This document shows, in pieces, positions 52,017 to 59,239 of a stretch of 64,000 nt of DNA (the first letter of the stretch is position 1; each line of letters begins with the position of its first letter). A model generated the notes under the pieces. That model was given only the letters and a program-made list of their open reading frames with translations, was not told the origin of the DNA and did not search any database. Source of the stretch: an uncultured Coriobacteriaceae bacterium (GTDB lineage: Bacteria; Actinomycetota; Coriobacteriia; Coriobacteriales; Atopobiaceae); NCBI GenBank assembly GCA_902795065.1, contig CADBJR010000010.1, positions 1-64,000 on the forward strand, written 5' to 3'. Position numbers and translations under genes: made by a program.

Positions 52017-52043
52017 TTCGGGCTCCCCAACAGGGAGCCCGAA
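52017..52043. terminator. hairpin between clostripain and SDR1
   Basis: A perfect eleven-pair stem (ttcgggctccc with gggagcccgaa, five-base loop) lies between convergent genes 68 bases past the clostripain stop. No U tract is present on either side. Probably a bidirectional terminator. Confidence 0.6.
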
Positions 52044-52081
52044 TACGTTACGCGAACGGTACGGTTTGTTGAGATAGGGCC

Positions 52082-52930
52082 CTAGTCCACGAGCTCCATG
52101 CCGAGCATGTCCATGACCTGGCCGGTGAGCGTGGCCGCCTCGAGACCCCAGTCGACGACCAGGCAGTGGCCGCTCACGTACTCTGCAAGCTCGCTGCCCA
52201 AGTAGAGGCAGGCCTTCCCCATGACGGAGGGGTCTGCCATGGGCTTGCCGTTGCCCACGCTCTGCTCGAACTGCTTGCGCGCACTCGGCATGATCTCGAA
52301 GAACTCGGTCGCGAAGCGCGAACCTGTGGAGCACGGGAGCACCGCGTTGATGCGCACGTCGCGCCCCGCGAATTCTGCGGCCTTGGCTGCCACGAGGTAG
52401 TTCATGGCGCGCTTGGCGAGCATGTAGGCCATGTTGCCGCCCACGTCATCCATGTCGAGCTCGTGGATGGCCTCGATGGTCGCATCCCACCCGTCGGCAT
52501 CGACAATTGCCTTGTACTCGTCGATGAGTTCCTCCTTGGCCCAGCGCACACCCGCCGTGGAGGTGACGAAGGTGATGGAGCCACCCGGTGCCACACGCTT
52601 GGAGAGGTACGTGTCAAGCAGGTACTTGTTGGCGACGAAGTCGATGGTGAAGGTCTCGACGTAGTCGTTCTTGAGGCCCGAGACGCCCGCCACGCCGAAG
52701 AAGCAGTCGATCTTCTCCGGGAGCTGGGCGAACGCAGCATCGATGGACTCGCGGCTCACTTGGTCGAGCTTGACCCAGCCGGCCTGCCCCTCGAGCGTTA
52801 CCTCTCCCCTGCTGGCGGTCCACACCTGCGCACCGCAGTCGATGAGCATCTCGGCAAGCGAGGCACCCATGCCCGAGCTCGCGCCCGTGACCACGCACAC
52901 CTTGCCTGAATAGCCCAGATAATCCCTCAT
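52082..52930 (-). CDS. short-chain dehydrogenase/reductase, 3-alpha-HSDH-like (SDR1)
   Basis: 282-aa NAD(P)-dependent oxidoreductase. The coenzyme loop VVTGASSGMGASL is near residue 15. The catalytic Tyr-x3-Lys is in GGNMAYMLAKRAM near 180, with Ser in FVTSTAGVR near 130. About 50 residues lie between Ser and Tyr, including DMDDVGGN. The long insert and the GGN-x-AY pattern are features of the 3-alpha-hydroxysteroid dehydrogenase/carbonyl reductase group, so a steroid or other bulky carbonyl is possible. A ggagga site lies before the ATG. It is the last gene of the chaperone-enzyme cluster. Confidence 0.8.
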   Translation of the reverse strand: MRDYLGYSGKVCVVTGASSGMGASLAEMLIDCGAQVWTASRGEVTLEGQAGWVKLDQVSRESIDAAFAQLPEKIDCFFGVAGVSGLKNDYVETFTIDFVANKYLLDTYLSKRVAPGGSITFVTSTAGVRWAKEELIDEYKAIVDADGWDATIEAIHELDMDDVGGNMAYMLAKRAMNYLVAAKAAEFAGRDVRINAVLPCSTGSRFATEFFEIMPSARKQFEQSVGNGKPMADPSVMGKACLYLGSELAEYVSGHCLVVDWGLEAATLTGQVMDMLGMELVD

Positions 52931-53020
52931 GCGATCCTCCTTTACGAGAAAGGCGGCGCACCCGAAAGCGCGCCGCCAGACCGAAAACTGACCAGACAAA
53001 TGACCGGGTAACTGACTGAT

Positions 53021-53914
53021 TTAGCCCTCGAAGGCGTCCATCATGGCAGTGAACTTCTCGAGCTCCTCGGGATCCATGTGCCAGCCGTGCTTCTCCTCGG
53101 GATAGTCGCCATCGCGAACCATGTCGACCCAATCCATGTAAGCCTCGCAGAGGAACGGCAGCAGCTGCGCGGTAATGACCGCGTGGGACGCCGGCTTGGG
53201 CATGACACCGAAGGTGTCCATGTCCACCATCTCGTATCCGTCCACGGTGATGTCGCCACCGGTGCAGCCGCTGGCGATGCCGACAACGGGAACGCGGAGC
53301 TTCTTGGCGATAGCCGCACTGACCTCGCCGGGCACGAGCTCGATGGTCATGCCGCCCATGCCGTTCTCCTGGTACTCGTAACCCCACTTGAAGACCTTGA
53401 AGGCCTCCTCTGCGGTTTTGCCCATCTTCTTGTATCCAGTGGCATTGGTCTGCCAGCCGGAGATGGCGCCGATGTGGCCGAAGGTGGGGACGTAGTTGTC
53501 GCTCATGAACTTGAGGACGTCGTTGGTAACGCCCATGGCAAGCATGGAGTCGGCGCCGTCGAAGGTCCACTCGGAGCCCCAGCGCACTGCCTTCTCGCCG
53601 GTGGAGTAAGAGGGAGCGGGCATGTAGTAGTTGATGTGGATGATCTTGCAGTACTCGCGGAACTTGCGGATGGTGATGCCGCTGGTGATGTTCATCACGT
53701 CATAGTCGACGCTGCTGCGCAGGCTCACCATGTCGGGGATACGGCAGATGTCGCAGCCGACCATCTCGGCGGCCATGGCGAAGAAGGGACCGAGCTCTGC
53801 GGGGCACATCTGGACGATCTTCTCGCCCTTGTCCTTCATCTTCTGGAGATAGGCGAGGTTCTTACGGGTCTTGTGGACGGTGGACATGGAGATGTTAGCG
53901 GTGCTCTCAGCCAT
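53021..53914 (-). CDS. PanB-like (ketopantoate hydroxymethyltransferase superfamily) protein
   Basis: 297-aa TIM-barrel protein related to PanB. Visible family features are FGHIGAISGWQ and the following GYKKMGKTAEEAFKVF near residue 140-160, then IELVPGEVSAAIAKKLRVP near 185, which holds the conserved Glu, and VVGIASGCTGGD. The PanB metal Asp in VADMPF is replaced (HINYYMPAPSY) and the catalytic Lys in VKLEGG is not seen (DSMLAMG). It is therefore unlikely to make ketopantoate. With two SDRs beside it, a different C-C bond or lyase step is plausible. An aaagga site precedes the ATG. Confidence 0.7.
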   Translation of the reverse strand: MAESTANISMSTVHKTRKNLAYLQKMKDKGEKIVQMCPAELGPFFAMAAEMVGCDICRIPDMVSLRSSVDYDVMNITSGITIRKFREYCKIIHINYYMPAPSYSTGEKAVRWGSEWTFDGADSMLAMGVTNDVLKFMSDNYVPTFGHIGAISGWQTNATGYKKMGKTAEEAFKVFKWGYEYQENGMGGMTIELVPGEVSAAIAKKLRVPVVGIASGCTGGDITVDGYEMVDMDTFGVMPKPASHAVITAQLLPFLCEAYMDWVDMVRDGDYPEEKHGWHMDPEELEKFTAMMDAFEG

Positions 53915-53933
53915 GCTGTTTCCTTTCTAAGAC

Positions 53934-53960
53934 CCCATTGGGGGATACTCCCCCAACGGG
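53934..53960 (-). repeat. hairpin with GGGGGATACTCCCCC core (copy 3)
   Basis: Twelve-base arms surround tac. One position is a G-U pair in minus-strand RNA and a mismatch in plus-strand RNA, indicating selection on the transcript of this operon. It lies 20 bases upstream of the PanB-like start. Confidence 0.65.
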
Positions 53961-53993
53961 TTGGTAGGGTTACAAGCTACGTGCCTCAATCAG

Positions 53994-54020
53994 CCCATTG
54001 GGGGAATATCCCCCAATGGG
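53994..54020. repeat. perfect 12-bp hairpin, twin of the preceding one
   Basis: The arms cccattggggga and tccccaatggg-type pair perfectly over 12 bases around ata. This is a near copy of the hairpin 60 bases away. The pair occupies the 125-base gap between the 71-aa gene and the PanB-like gene. Confidence 0.65.
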
Positions 54021-54039
54021 ACCGGCATGTGTTGAAAGC

Positions 54040-54255
54040 TTAGGCATCCAGAGCGTCGAGGCGGGCGATGATCTCGTTGACGACATCCTTGGAAAGGCCG
54101 GTCTGCGGGAACTTGAGGAGGGTCTTCATCTTCATGCCCTTGACGGGGCCGAGCTCGGGGTTGGAGACGAAGCCGGGAACATACTCGTCGATAATCGCGC
54201 AGGCGCGCTCGTCCTCAAGGATCTCTGCGAGGGTGCTCTTGCTGGTGATGGCCAT
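54040..54255 (-). CDS. 71-aa small helical protein
   Basis: Short soluble protein with the pattern TLAEILEDERACAIIDEYVP, then a proline-rich turn, then a C-terminal helix around LSKDVVNEIIARLDAL. A similar small helical module occurs at the C-terminus of some bacterial glycosidases and oxidoreductases, where its role is unknown. Here it is a stand-alone gene with a gaaagga site, between SDR2 and the PanB-like gene. It may be a binding or assembly subunit for one of them. Confidence 0.7.
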   Translation of the reverse strand: MAITSKSTLAEILEDERACAIIDEYVPGFVSNPELGPVKGMKMKTLLKFPQTGLSKDVVNEIIARLDALDA

Positions 54256-54322
54256 GATCGTTCCTTTCTCTATGCTGTGCTATCCTTTCCCGCCCAATGC
54301 GGGACCGTACCCGAAAAAACGC

Positions 54323-55222
54323 TTACGCGTGGAGGCCGCCCTCCATGGTGTAGCTCCAGGGCTTCTCCTGGAAGGAGAGGCCGGCGCCGCCGCAGACGTC
54401 TATGACGCTGCCATACATGAAGTCGGAGACGTGCGTGCACATGGTGGCGATCATGCGGGCCATCATGTCGGGGGTCTGCGCGACGGGGGCGTCGGTGAGG
54501 GTCATCTGATCGTGCTGCCACTCCTGACCGTAGAGCGCGGTGGTCTCCATGCAGTTGGCGATGGCGCCGGGGGTGACCATGCCGCCGGGAGCGACGCAGT
54601 TCACGTTGATGCCATACTGCTTGAGCTCCTTGGCGATGCCGCGGGTCATGCCGATGACGCCGGCCTTGGCTGCGTTGTACGGGGTCATCATAGCGAGCTT
54701 GGCCATGTCCTGGCCCTTGTAAGCGACGGAGGCGATGGTGACGACCTTGCCGCCGTGCTTGGCGCGCACCATGGAGCGGGCGCAGGCCTGGATCAGGAAG
54801 TACTGGCCCTTCATGTCGGTATCGATGATGTCGTCGTAGAGTTCCTCGTCCATGTCGAGGAAGGCGCGGGCCTGCCAGGTGGCGGCAACGGGCACGCAGA
54901 TGTCCACGGGGCCGTAGGTCTCCTCGGCGAACTTGACGAGCTCCTCGGACTCGGCAACGTTGCGCGTGTCGTACTGCTTGAAGGCGACCTTGTCAAAGCC
55001 GAGGTCGTTCAGGGCCTCGGTTGCCATCTCGCCCCACTCCTCGGTGCGGGCACCGAATACGACGCTGGCGCCAAGCTCTGCGAGACGGCGGATGACGAAC
55101 AGGGCAAGGCCCACGGAGCCGGACACGACGGCAACTTTGCCCGTGAGATCCGTGAGGTCGGAAAACGCCTCGACGTCCTCAAGGCTATCGGCAGACATAT
55201 CGAACAGATCTTCTTTGTCCAT
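54323..55222 (-). CDS. short-chain dehydrogenase/reductase with N-terminal extension (SDR2)
   Basis: 299-aa SDR. A 25-residue acidic N-terminal extension (MDKEDLFDMSADSLEDVEAF) precedes the Rossmann start GKVAVVSGSVGLALFVI, where the usual TGxxxGIG loop is one residue short and altered. The usual NNAG is replaced by VAATWQ. Catalytic Ser is in VTIASVAYKG and Tyr-x3-Lys in PYNAAKAGVIG near 195. The C-terminal VIDVCGGAGLS is normal. A gaggag site supports the ATG. The promoter region carries TAGGTATT repeats (55295-55337). Substrate unknown; altered loops suggest special cofactor handling or a need for folding help. Confidence 0.82.
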   Translation of the reverse strand: MDKEDLFDMSADSLEDVEAFSDLTDLTGKVAVVSGSVGLALFVIRRLAELGASVVFGARTEEWGEMATEALNDLGFDKVAFKQYDTRNVAESEELVKFAEETYGPVDICVPVAATWQARAFLDMDEELYDDIIDTDMKGQYFLIQACARSMVRAKHGGKVVTIASVAYKGQDMAKLAMMTPYNAAKAGVIGMTRGIAKELKQYGINVNCVAPGGMVTPGAIANCMETTALYGQEWQHDQMTLTDAPVAQTPDMMARMIATMCTHVSDFMYGSVIDVCGGAGLSFQEKPWSYTMEGGLHA

Positions 55223-55294
55223 AGGGGGGCTCCTCTCCTCGAATACGGGTAGTGCAACCTTGAGGAGAGTATCCCGTGAAACCGTTCGCGGGGT

Positions 55295-55337
55295 TAGGTG
55301 TAGAAGTAGGTATTGTTTATGCCTATTTTTAGGTATT
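55295..55337. promoter_or_regulatory. TAGGT direct repeats upstream of SDR2
   Basis: taggtg (55295), taggtatt (55307) and taggtatt (55330) are spaced 12 and 23 bases apart, close to one and two helical turns. A cctatttttagg dyad (55322-55333) overlaps. The segment gtagaagtaggta (55300-55312) matches 11 of 13 positions of the complement of 58369-58381 upstream of the LuxR gene. Likely regulator-binding DNA for this cluster. Confidence 0.55.
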
Positions 55338-55354
55338 CGCGCAGGTAAACGGCG

Positions 55355-55454
55355 GCACAGGGGGACAGGTTGTTCGTTCCCTTTCGGCACAGGGGACGGG
55401 CTCGCGAACCCGTCCCCTGTGCCGAAAGGGAACGAACAACCTGTCCCCCTGTGC
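55355..55454. repeat. 100-bp near-perfect palindrome
   Basis: Bases 55355-55454 pair with themselves over 49 of 50 positions; the only mismatch is 55401/55408, next to the central tcgcga. Each arm holds two related units (ggcacaggggg-acagg and ggcacagggg-acggg) joined by ttgttcgttccctttc. It begins three bases after the stop of the trigger-factor-like gene in transcription direction. The string aacaacctgtccc in its right arm also occurs at 168-180 next to the pckA stop. This looks like a REP/BIME-type or MITE-like mobile repeat that could also serve as a terminator. Confidence 0.85.
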
Positions 55455-55457
55455 GGA

Positions 55458-55877
55458 TTACTGCGAGCAGGCCCAGGCGCGGATCTTGTTCTCGCGCACG
55501 TCGCGCTCGAGAAGCTTCAGGTCCTCGCCGAAGAACCGCTTGATCTCCTCCACCGTGGTATTCTGGCGCTTTGCCATGGCCTCAACCTCGGCGAGCAGCT
55601 CATCCGGCGTTACCGTAACATCGAGCTTCTTGGTGAGGTCCTTCAGTACGAGCGGCTCCTTTGCCTCGAAGAGCGCCGCCTCCCGCAGCTCGTCCTCCAT
55701 CTGCGCAAGCTCCAAATCGGGGAAGAGATGCGTCTCTCCCCCGCTCATCTGCGCATACATCATGCGGTGCTTCATGTCGACGCGCACCATCTCGTATTCC
55801 TGCTCGATGCGCTCCTCGGGAACCTCGATGTCGTATGCGGCCACATAGCTGCGCCACTTGTTTTCGTTGTAACTCAT
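55458..55877 (-). CDS. stand-alone trigger-factor C-terminal-domain protein
   Basis: 139-aa all-helical protein matching the C-terminal substrate-binding domain of trigger factor: VPEERIEQEYEMVRVDMKHR, then LKDLTKKLDVTVTPDELLAE and EEIKRFFGEDLKLLERDVREN. Trigger factor is normally about 430 aa with ribosome-binding and PPIase domains, both absent here. The start overlaps the GroEL stop (ATGA), so the two chaperone proteins are made together. A holdase feeding the co-encoded chaperonin is a natural inference. Related SurA-like or Spy-like holdases are less likely. Confidence 0.75.
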   Translation of the reverse strand: MSYNENKWRSYVAAYDIEVPEERIEQEYEMVRVDMKHRMMYAQMSGGETHLFPDLELAQMEDELREAALFEAKEPLVLKDLTKKLDVTVTPDELLAEVEAMAKRQNTTVEEIKRFFGEDLKLLERDVRENKIRAWACSQ

Positions 55878-57529
55878 CGCGCACCTCCCACATGGAACTT
55901 CTCGGCCAGGTTGACCTCGCCCTTGACCGGGGTAACCGTTCCCTCGGTCACGAGCAGGGTCTCCGCCACCGAGAAGGCTGCTTCGAGCGCGCTGCGCGTG
56001 ACGCGGACCGGGTCGATGATGCCGGTCTCGAACATGTCGACATAAGCGTTGCGCGAAGCGTCGAATCCTGTGCCCTCAGGAGCCTCGCTCAGCTTCTCCA
56101 CGACCACGCCACCGTTTGCACCGGCGTTGTTGGCGATGCGTTTGACGGGAGCTTTGAGGGCCTCGATGGCGATACGGGCGCCCGTGCGCTCGTCGCCCTC
56201 GAGCGTCGCCGCGAGCTCCTCGACGGCAGGCACGAGATTGAGCAGTGCGAGCCCGCCGCCTGCGACAACGCCCTCCTCGAAGGCCGCGCGCGCAGCGTTC
56301 ACGGCATCCTCGACACGCATCTTGCGCTCCCACTGCTCGGGCTCGGTTGCGCCACCCACGGAGATGGAGGCGACGCCCGAGACAAAAGCTGCCAGCCGCT
56401 CCTCATGGCGCTTACGGTTGAACTCGTAGTCGGTGTTCTCGGCGCGGTAGCGCAGCTCGGCGATGCGCTTGGCGATGGCATCGGGATCGCCATGGCCGCC
56501 CGAGATGATCGTGCGCTTGCGGGTGACCTTCACGCGATCCGCGGAACCCAGCATCTCGCGCGTGACATCGCGCACCGAGAGGCCCATCTCCTCGCTCACG
56601 TACATGCCGCCGGTCTGCACCGCGATGTCGTCCATGCGCCAGCGGCGTCCCTCGCCGTAGGCGGGAGCCTGCACGCAGACGACGTTCATGTCGCCCTCGA
56701 GCTTGTTGCGCATGACAATCGCAAGCGCATCGCCCTCGAGCGCGTCGCAGAGCACGAGGATGTCGCGGCCGTCCTCGGCGGCGCAGATGAGCGCCGGGAT
56801 GATGTCCTGCGGATTCTCGAACTTCTTGTCGGTGATGAGGATATAGGGGTTTTCGAGCACGGCCTCGCCCGAGCGCTTGTCGGTGGCCATATGCGGCGAG
56901 GTCATCGTGCGGTCGAACACGATGCCCTCGTCCACGTTGAGCTCGGTCTCGAGGCGCTGGGAATCGTCGATGTTGACGACGCCCTCGAGACCAACGCGGT
57001 AGATCGCCTCCCCCACCATGGCGCCGAGCTCGAGATCCTGGCAGGAGATGGTGGCCACGTGGGCGATGTCGTCCTGCGTCTCGATCTTCACGGCGGAGGC
57101 GGCGAGCTTCTCGACGGCGAGTTCCCCCGCACGCTTGATGCCGCGGCGGAGCGCCAGCGGGTCTGCTCCCGCGGCGATGTTTCTGAACGCGCCCTGGAGG
57201 ATGGCCTGCGCAAGCACGATGGCGGTGGTGGTACCGTCGCCCGCCTCGTCGTTGGCCTTGACGGCAGCCTCCTTCATGAGCTGGGCGCCCATGTTCTTCA
57301 CGGGGTCGGCGAAGGAGATCTCCTTGGCGATGGTGACGCCGTCGTTGGTGATGAGCACATGCGCCCCGGCAGCAGCCCGTGCGCCATAATCAGCACCGTA
57401 GAGGGCGGCCTTCTGGTGCATCGCGATATTGCGACCCTTGGGGCCCAGCGTGGAGGCAACAGCCTCCGCCAGCTCGTCGATACCTTCCAGCAGCTTCTCA
57501 CGTGCCGCCTCGCCATGGATGATCGCCAT
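55874..57529 (-). CDS. divergent GroEL-type chaperonin paralog
   Basis: 551-aa group I chaperonin subunit. ATPase landmarks are present: LGPKGRNI near residue 30, NDEAGDGTTTAIVLAQ near 98, RVEDAVNAARAAFEEGVVAGGG near 410. A roughly 14-residue insertion rich in Ala and Gly (ALYGADYGARAAAGA) follows the first strand. The usual C-terminal GGM tail is replaced by EKFHVGGAR. No groES lies next to it. It starts 17 bases after a LuxR regulator and overlaps the trigger-factor-like gene, so it is probably an accessory chaperonin for special clients and not the housekeeping GroEL. Confidence 0.88.
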   Translation of the reverse strand: MAIIHGEAAREKLLEGIDELAEAVASTLGPKGRNIAMHQKAALYGADYGARAAAGAHVLITNDGVTIAKEISFADPVKNMGAQLMKEAAVKANDEAGDGTTTAIVLAQAILQGAFRNIAAGADPLALRRGIKRAGELAVEKLAASAVKIETQDDIAHVATISCQDLELGAMVGEAIYRVGLEGVVNIDDSQRLETELNVDEGIVFDRTMTSPHMATDKRSGEAVLENPYILITDKKFENPQDIIPALICAAEDGRDILVLCDALEGDALAIVMRNKLEGDMNVVCVQAPAYGEGRRWRMDDIAVQTGGMYVSEEMGLSVRDVTREMLGSADRVKVTRKRTIISGGHGDPDAIAKRIAELRYRAENTDYEFNRKRHEERLAAFVSGVASISVGGATEPEQWERKMRVEDAVNAARAAFEEGVVAGGGLALLNLVPAVEELAATLEGDERTGARIAIEALKAPVKRIANNAGANGGVVVEKLSEAPEGTGFDASRNAYVDMFETGIIDPVRVTRSALEAAFSVAETLLVTEGTVTPVKGEVNLAEKFHVGGAR

Positions 57530-57546
57530 TTGCAAAAACTCCAATC

Positions 57547-58305
57547 CTACTTGCCCAGGAGCTTCACGAGCAGCTCCTGCTTGCTGTCGACGCAGAACTT
57601 CTTGTAGATGTGCGCGATGTGCTTGTTGGTGGTGCCGATGGAGATGCGCAGCTCGCGCGAGATGTATGCGGGCTTGACACCCTGGCACAGAAGGTCGAGG
57701 ACCTCTTTCTCGCGCGGGGTGAGGTCCACCTCGTCGCGCACCTTGTCCCAGATGCGCAGCTGCCCCGACGGACGCACGAACATGTTCTTGTACAGGTTTC
57801 CGAGATGAGCGGTGAGGAACCTGACGATCTCGACCTCGCGCTCAGTGAACTTCTTGTCGACAAGACGGTCGAGGCAGAAGATGGTTGCCGGAGCACCCTT
57901 GAGATCGAAGAGCGTGAACGAGAGCGACTGGGAGAGACGACGCGGCTTGATGTAGTTGACGATGAAATCGTCCCGTATCCAGTCGAGATCGCGCCAGTCG
58001 ATGAGCGAGACGTAGCCCTTGCCGTCGATCTCCGATGCATCTTGGTCGAGGCTGAAATCGGTCTCGGTGGAGCGGGAATAGTAGTTCATGTACATCGACA
58101 TCCATCGATCGGTGAAGCCGATGAAGTGGCGCCGAGCGATCTTGCGGTTTCCGTCGAGCATGAGGAAAAGCGCCTGGTCGTAGGGCACGATGTCGCGGAT
58201 CTTCTCGAGGACCGCCAAGCTGAAGCGATACGGCTCGTGCTGGCCGCCGCACTCGAGGATGTAGTCGCTGCACGTTTTCCAGGGAAACTGATCCTGCGCC
58301 GCCAT
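57547..58305 (-). CDS. LuxR-family transcriptional regulator with GAF-like sensor
   Basis: 252-aa regulator. The N-terminal 170 residues form a mixed alpha/beta sensor domain, GAF- or autoinducer-domain-like (CLDRLVDKKFTEREVEIVRF at its end). A linker follows, then a C-terminal LuxR helix-turn-helix: LTPREKEVLDLLCQGVKPAYI and SRELRISIGTTNKHIAHIYKKF. I choose the ATG at 58305, which has gggggag just upstream; earlier ATGs have no site. It is first gene of the chaperone cluster. The direct repeats at 58369-58385 in its promoter resemble those before SDR2, suggesting autoregulation and control of the enzymes. The ligand is unknown. Confidence 0.85.
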   Translation of the reverse strand: MAAQDQFPWKTCSDYILECGGQHEPYRFSLAVLEKIRDIVPYDQALFLMLDGNRKIARRHFIGFTDRWMSMYMNYYSRSTETDFSLDQDASEIDGKGYVSLIDWRDLDWIRDDFIVNYIKPRRLSQSLSFTLFDLKGAPATIFCLDRLVDKKFTEREVEIVRFLTAHLGNLYKNMFVRPSGQLRIWDKVRDEVDLTPREKEVLDLLCQGVKPAYISRELRISIGTTNKHIAHIYKKFCVDSKQELLVKLLGK

Positions 58306-58368
58306 GGTCTCCCCCATCGGATAAGGCCGTCGCATACCGTATTAGCAAAAAAAGGTTCATCCTGTGTA

Positions 58369-58385
58369 TACCCATTTCTACCCAT
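58369..58385. promoter_or_regulatory. TACCCAT direct repeat upstream of the LuxR gene
   Basis: tacccat occurs at 58369-58375 and 58379-58385, exactly ten bases apart, in the divergent region between the LuxR gene and the methyltransferase gene. The 13-mer tacccatttctac resembles the complement of 55300-55312 (tacctacttctac; two differences). Probable operator for the regulator. Confidence 0.5.
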
Positions 58386-58464
58386 ATGGCGAGGTCACCG
58401 CTTGCGGCTCGGCGAGCGGCAGACTTACAGTAGGCTATGCTGGAAGTTGGAAAAGGAGCAGCTC

Positions 58465-59220
58465 ATGGACAACACCGCGCGATTCACCGGACGGGCCGAC
58501 GTCTATGCCAAGGCCAGGCCGGGATATGCTGAGGCGCTGATCGAGGAGCTCACCGCGTGGGCGGGGCTCTCCCCCGCTTCCACCGTCGCCGACATCGGTG
58601 CGGGTACAGGCATCTTCTCCGCACAGCTCGCATCCACTGGAGCCCGTGTGATCGCCGTCGAGCCCAACGACGACATGCGCGCGGAGGCCGAGAAGCGCTT
58701 TGCGGGGGCATCGAACGTCTCCGTGTTGGCAGGAACTGCTGAGGCCACAGGCATCGAGGATGCCTCGGTCGACCTCGTAACGGCAGCCCAGGCGTTCCAC
58801 TGGTTCGATTGCGAAGCGTTCCGCGCCGAATGCCCGCGCATCCTGCGTGGCAACGCACGCGTGGCGCTTGTCTGGAACATGCGCGTCTCGGAAGCGCCTG
58901 TCAACGCAGCGTGCGAGCAGGTCTTCCGCGAGCTCTGCCCGCGTTTCAAGGGCTTCTCGGGCGGCGTGAGGATGGACGATCCAACGGTCAGCCAATTCTT
59001 CCACGGGCGGTTCGAAGAATGGCACTTTAACAACGACCTTGTCTATTCGCGGGATGCATTCATCGCACGCTGCCTCTCCGGCTCATCCGCGCCAAAAGAG
59101 GGCGAGGATTCATACGATGCGTTCGTCTCTGCAGTCAGCGGCATATTCGACGAGTTCCAGCAGGACGGCAGTATCGTCGTGCCCAACATGACAAACGCCT
59201 ACGTTGGTTCGCTCCGATAG
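58465..59220 (+). CDS. class I SAM-dependent methyltransferase
   Basis: 251-aa Rossmann methyltransferase of unknown substrate. SAM motif I is VADIGAGTGIFSAQLA near residue 42, the acidic end of strand 2 is IAVEPNDDM near 65, and AEATGIEDASVDLVTAAQAFHWF covers motifs II-III near 95 in a UbiE/COQ5-like pattern. The ATG at 58465 follows aaaaggag. It is divergent from the LuxR chaperone cluster and overlaps slightly with the upstream region of the MGMT-like gene that follows on the same strand. Confidence 0.88.
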   Translation: MDNTARFTGRADVYAKARPGYAEALIEELTAWAGLSPASTVADIGAGTGIFSAQLASTGARVIAVEPNDDMRAEAEKRFAGASNVSVLAGTAEATGIEDASVDLVTAAQAFHWFDCEAFRAECPRILRGNARVALVWNMRVSEAPVNAACEQVFRELCPRFKGFSGGVRMDDPTVSQFFHGRFEEWHFNNDLVYSRDAFIARCLSGSSAPKEGEDSYDAFVSAVSGIFDEFQQDGSIVVPNMTNAYVGSLR

Positions 59221-59239
59221 CAGTGGAAAGAAGGCGGCA

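Noticed and set aside
52082-55222. Pantothenate biosynthesis operon
   Set aside because: Only a PanB-like protein with altered catalytic residues is present; panC, panD and panE are absent and the neighbours are SDRs and chaperones.
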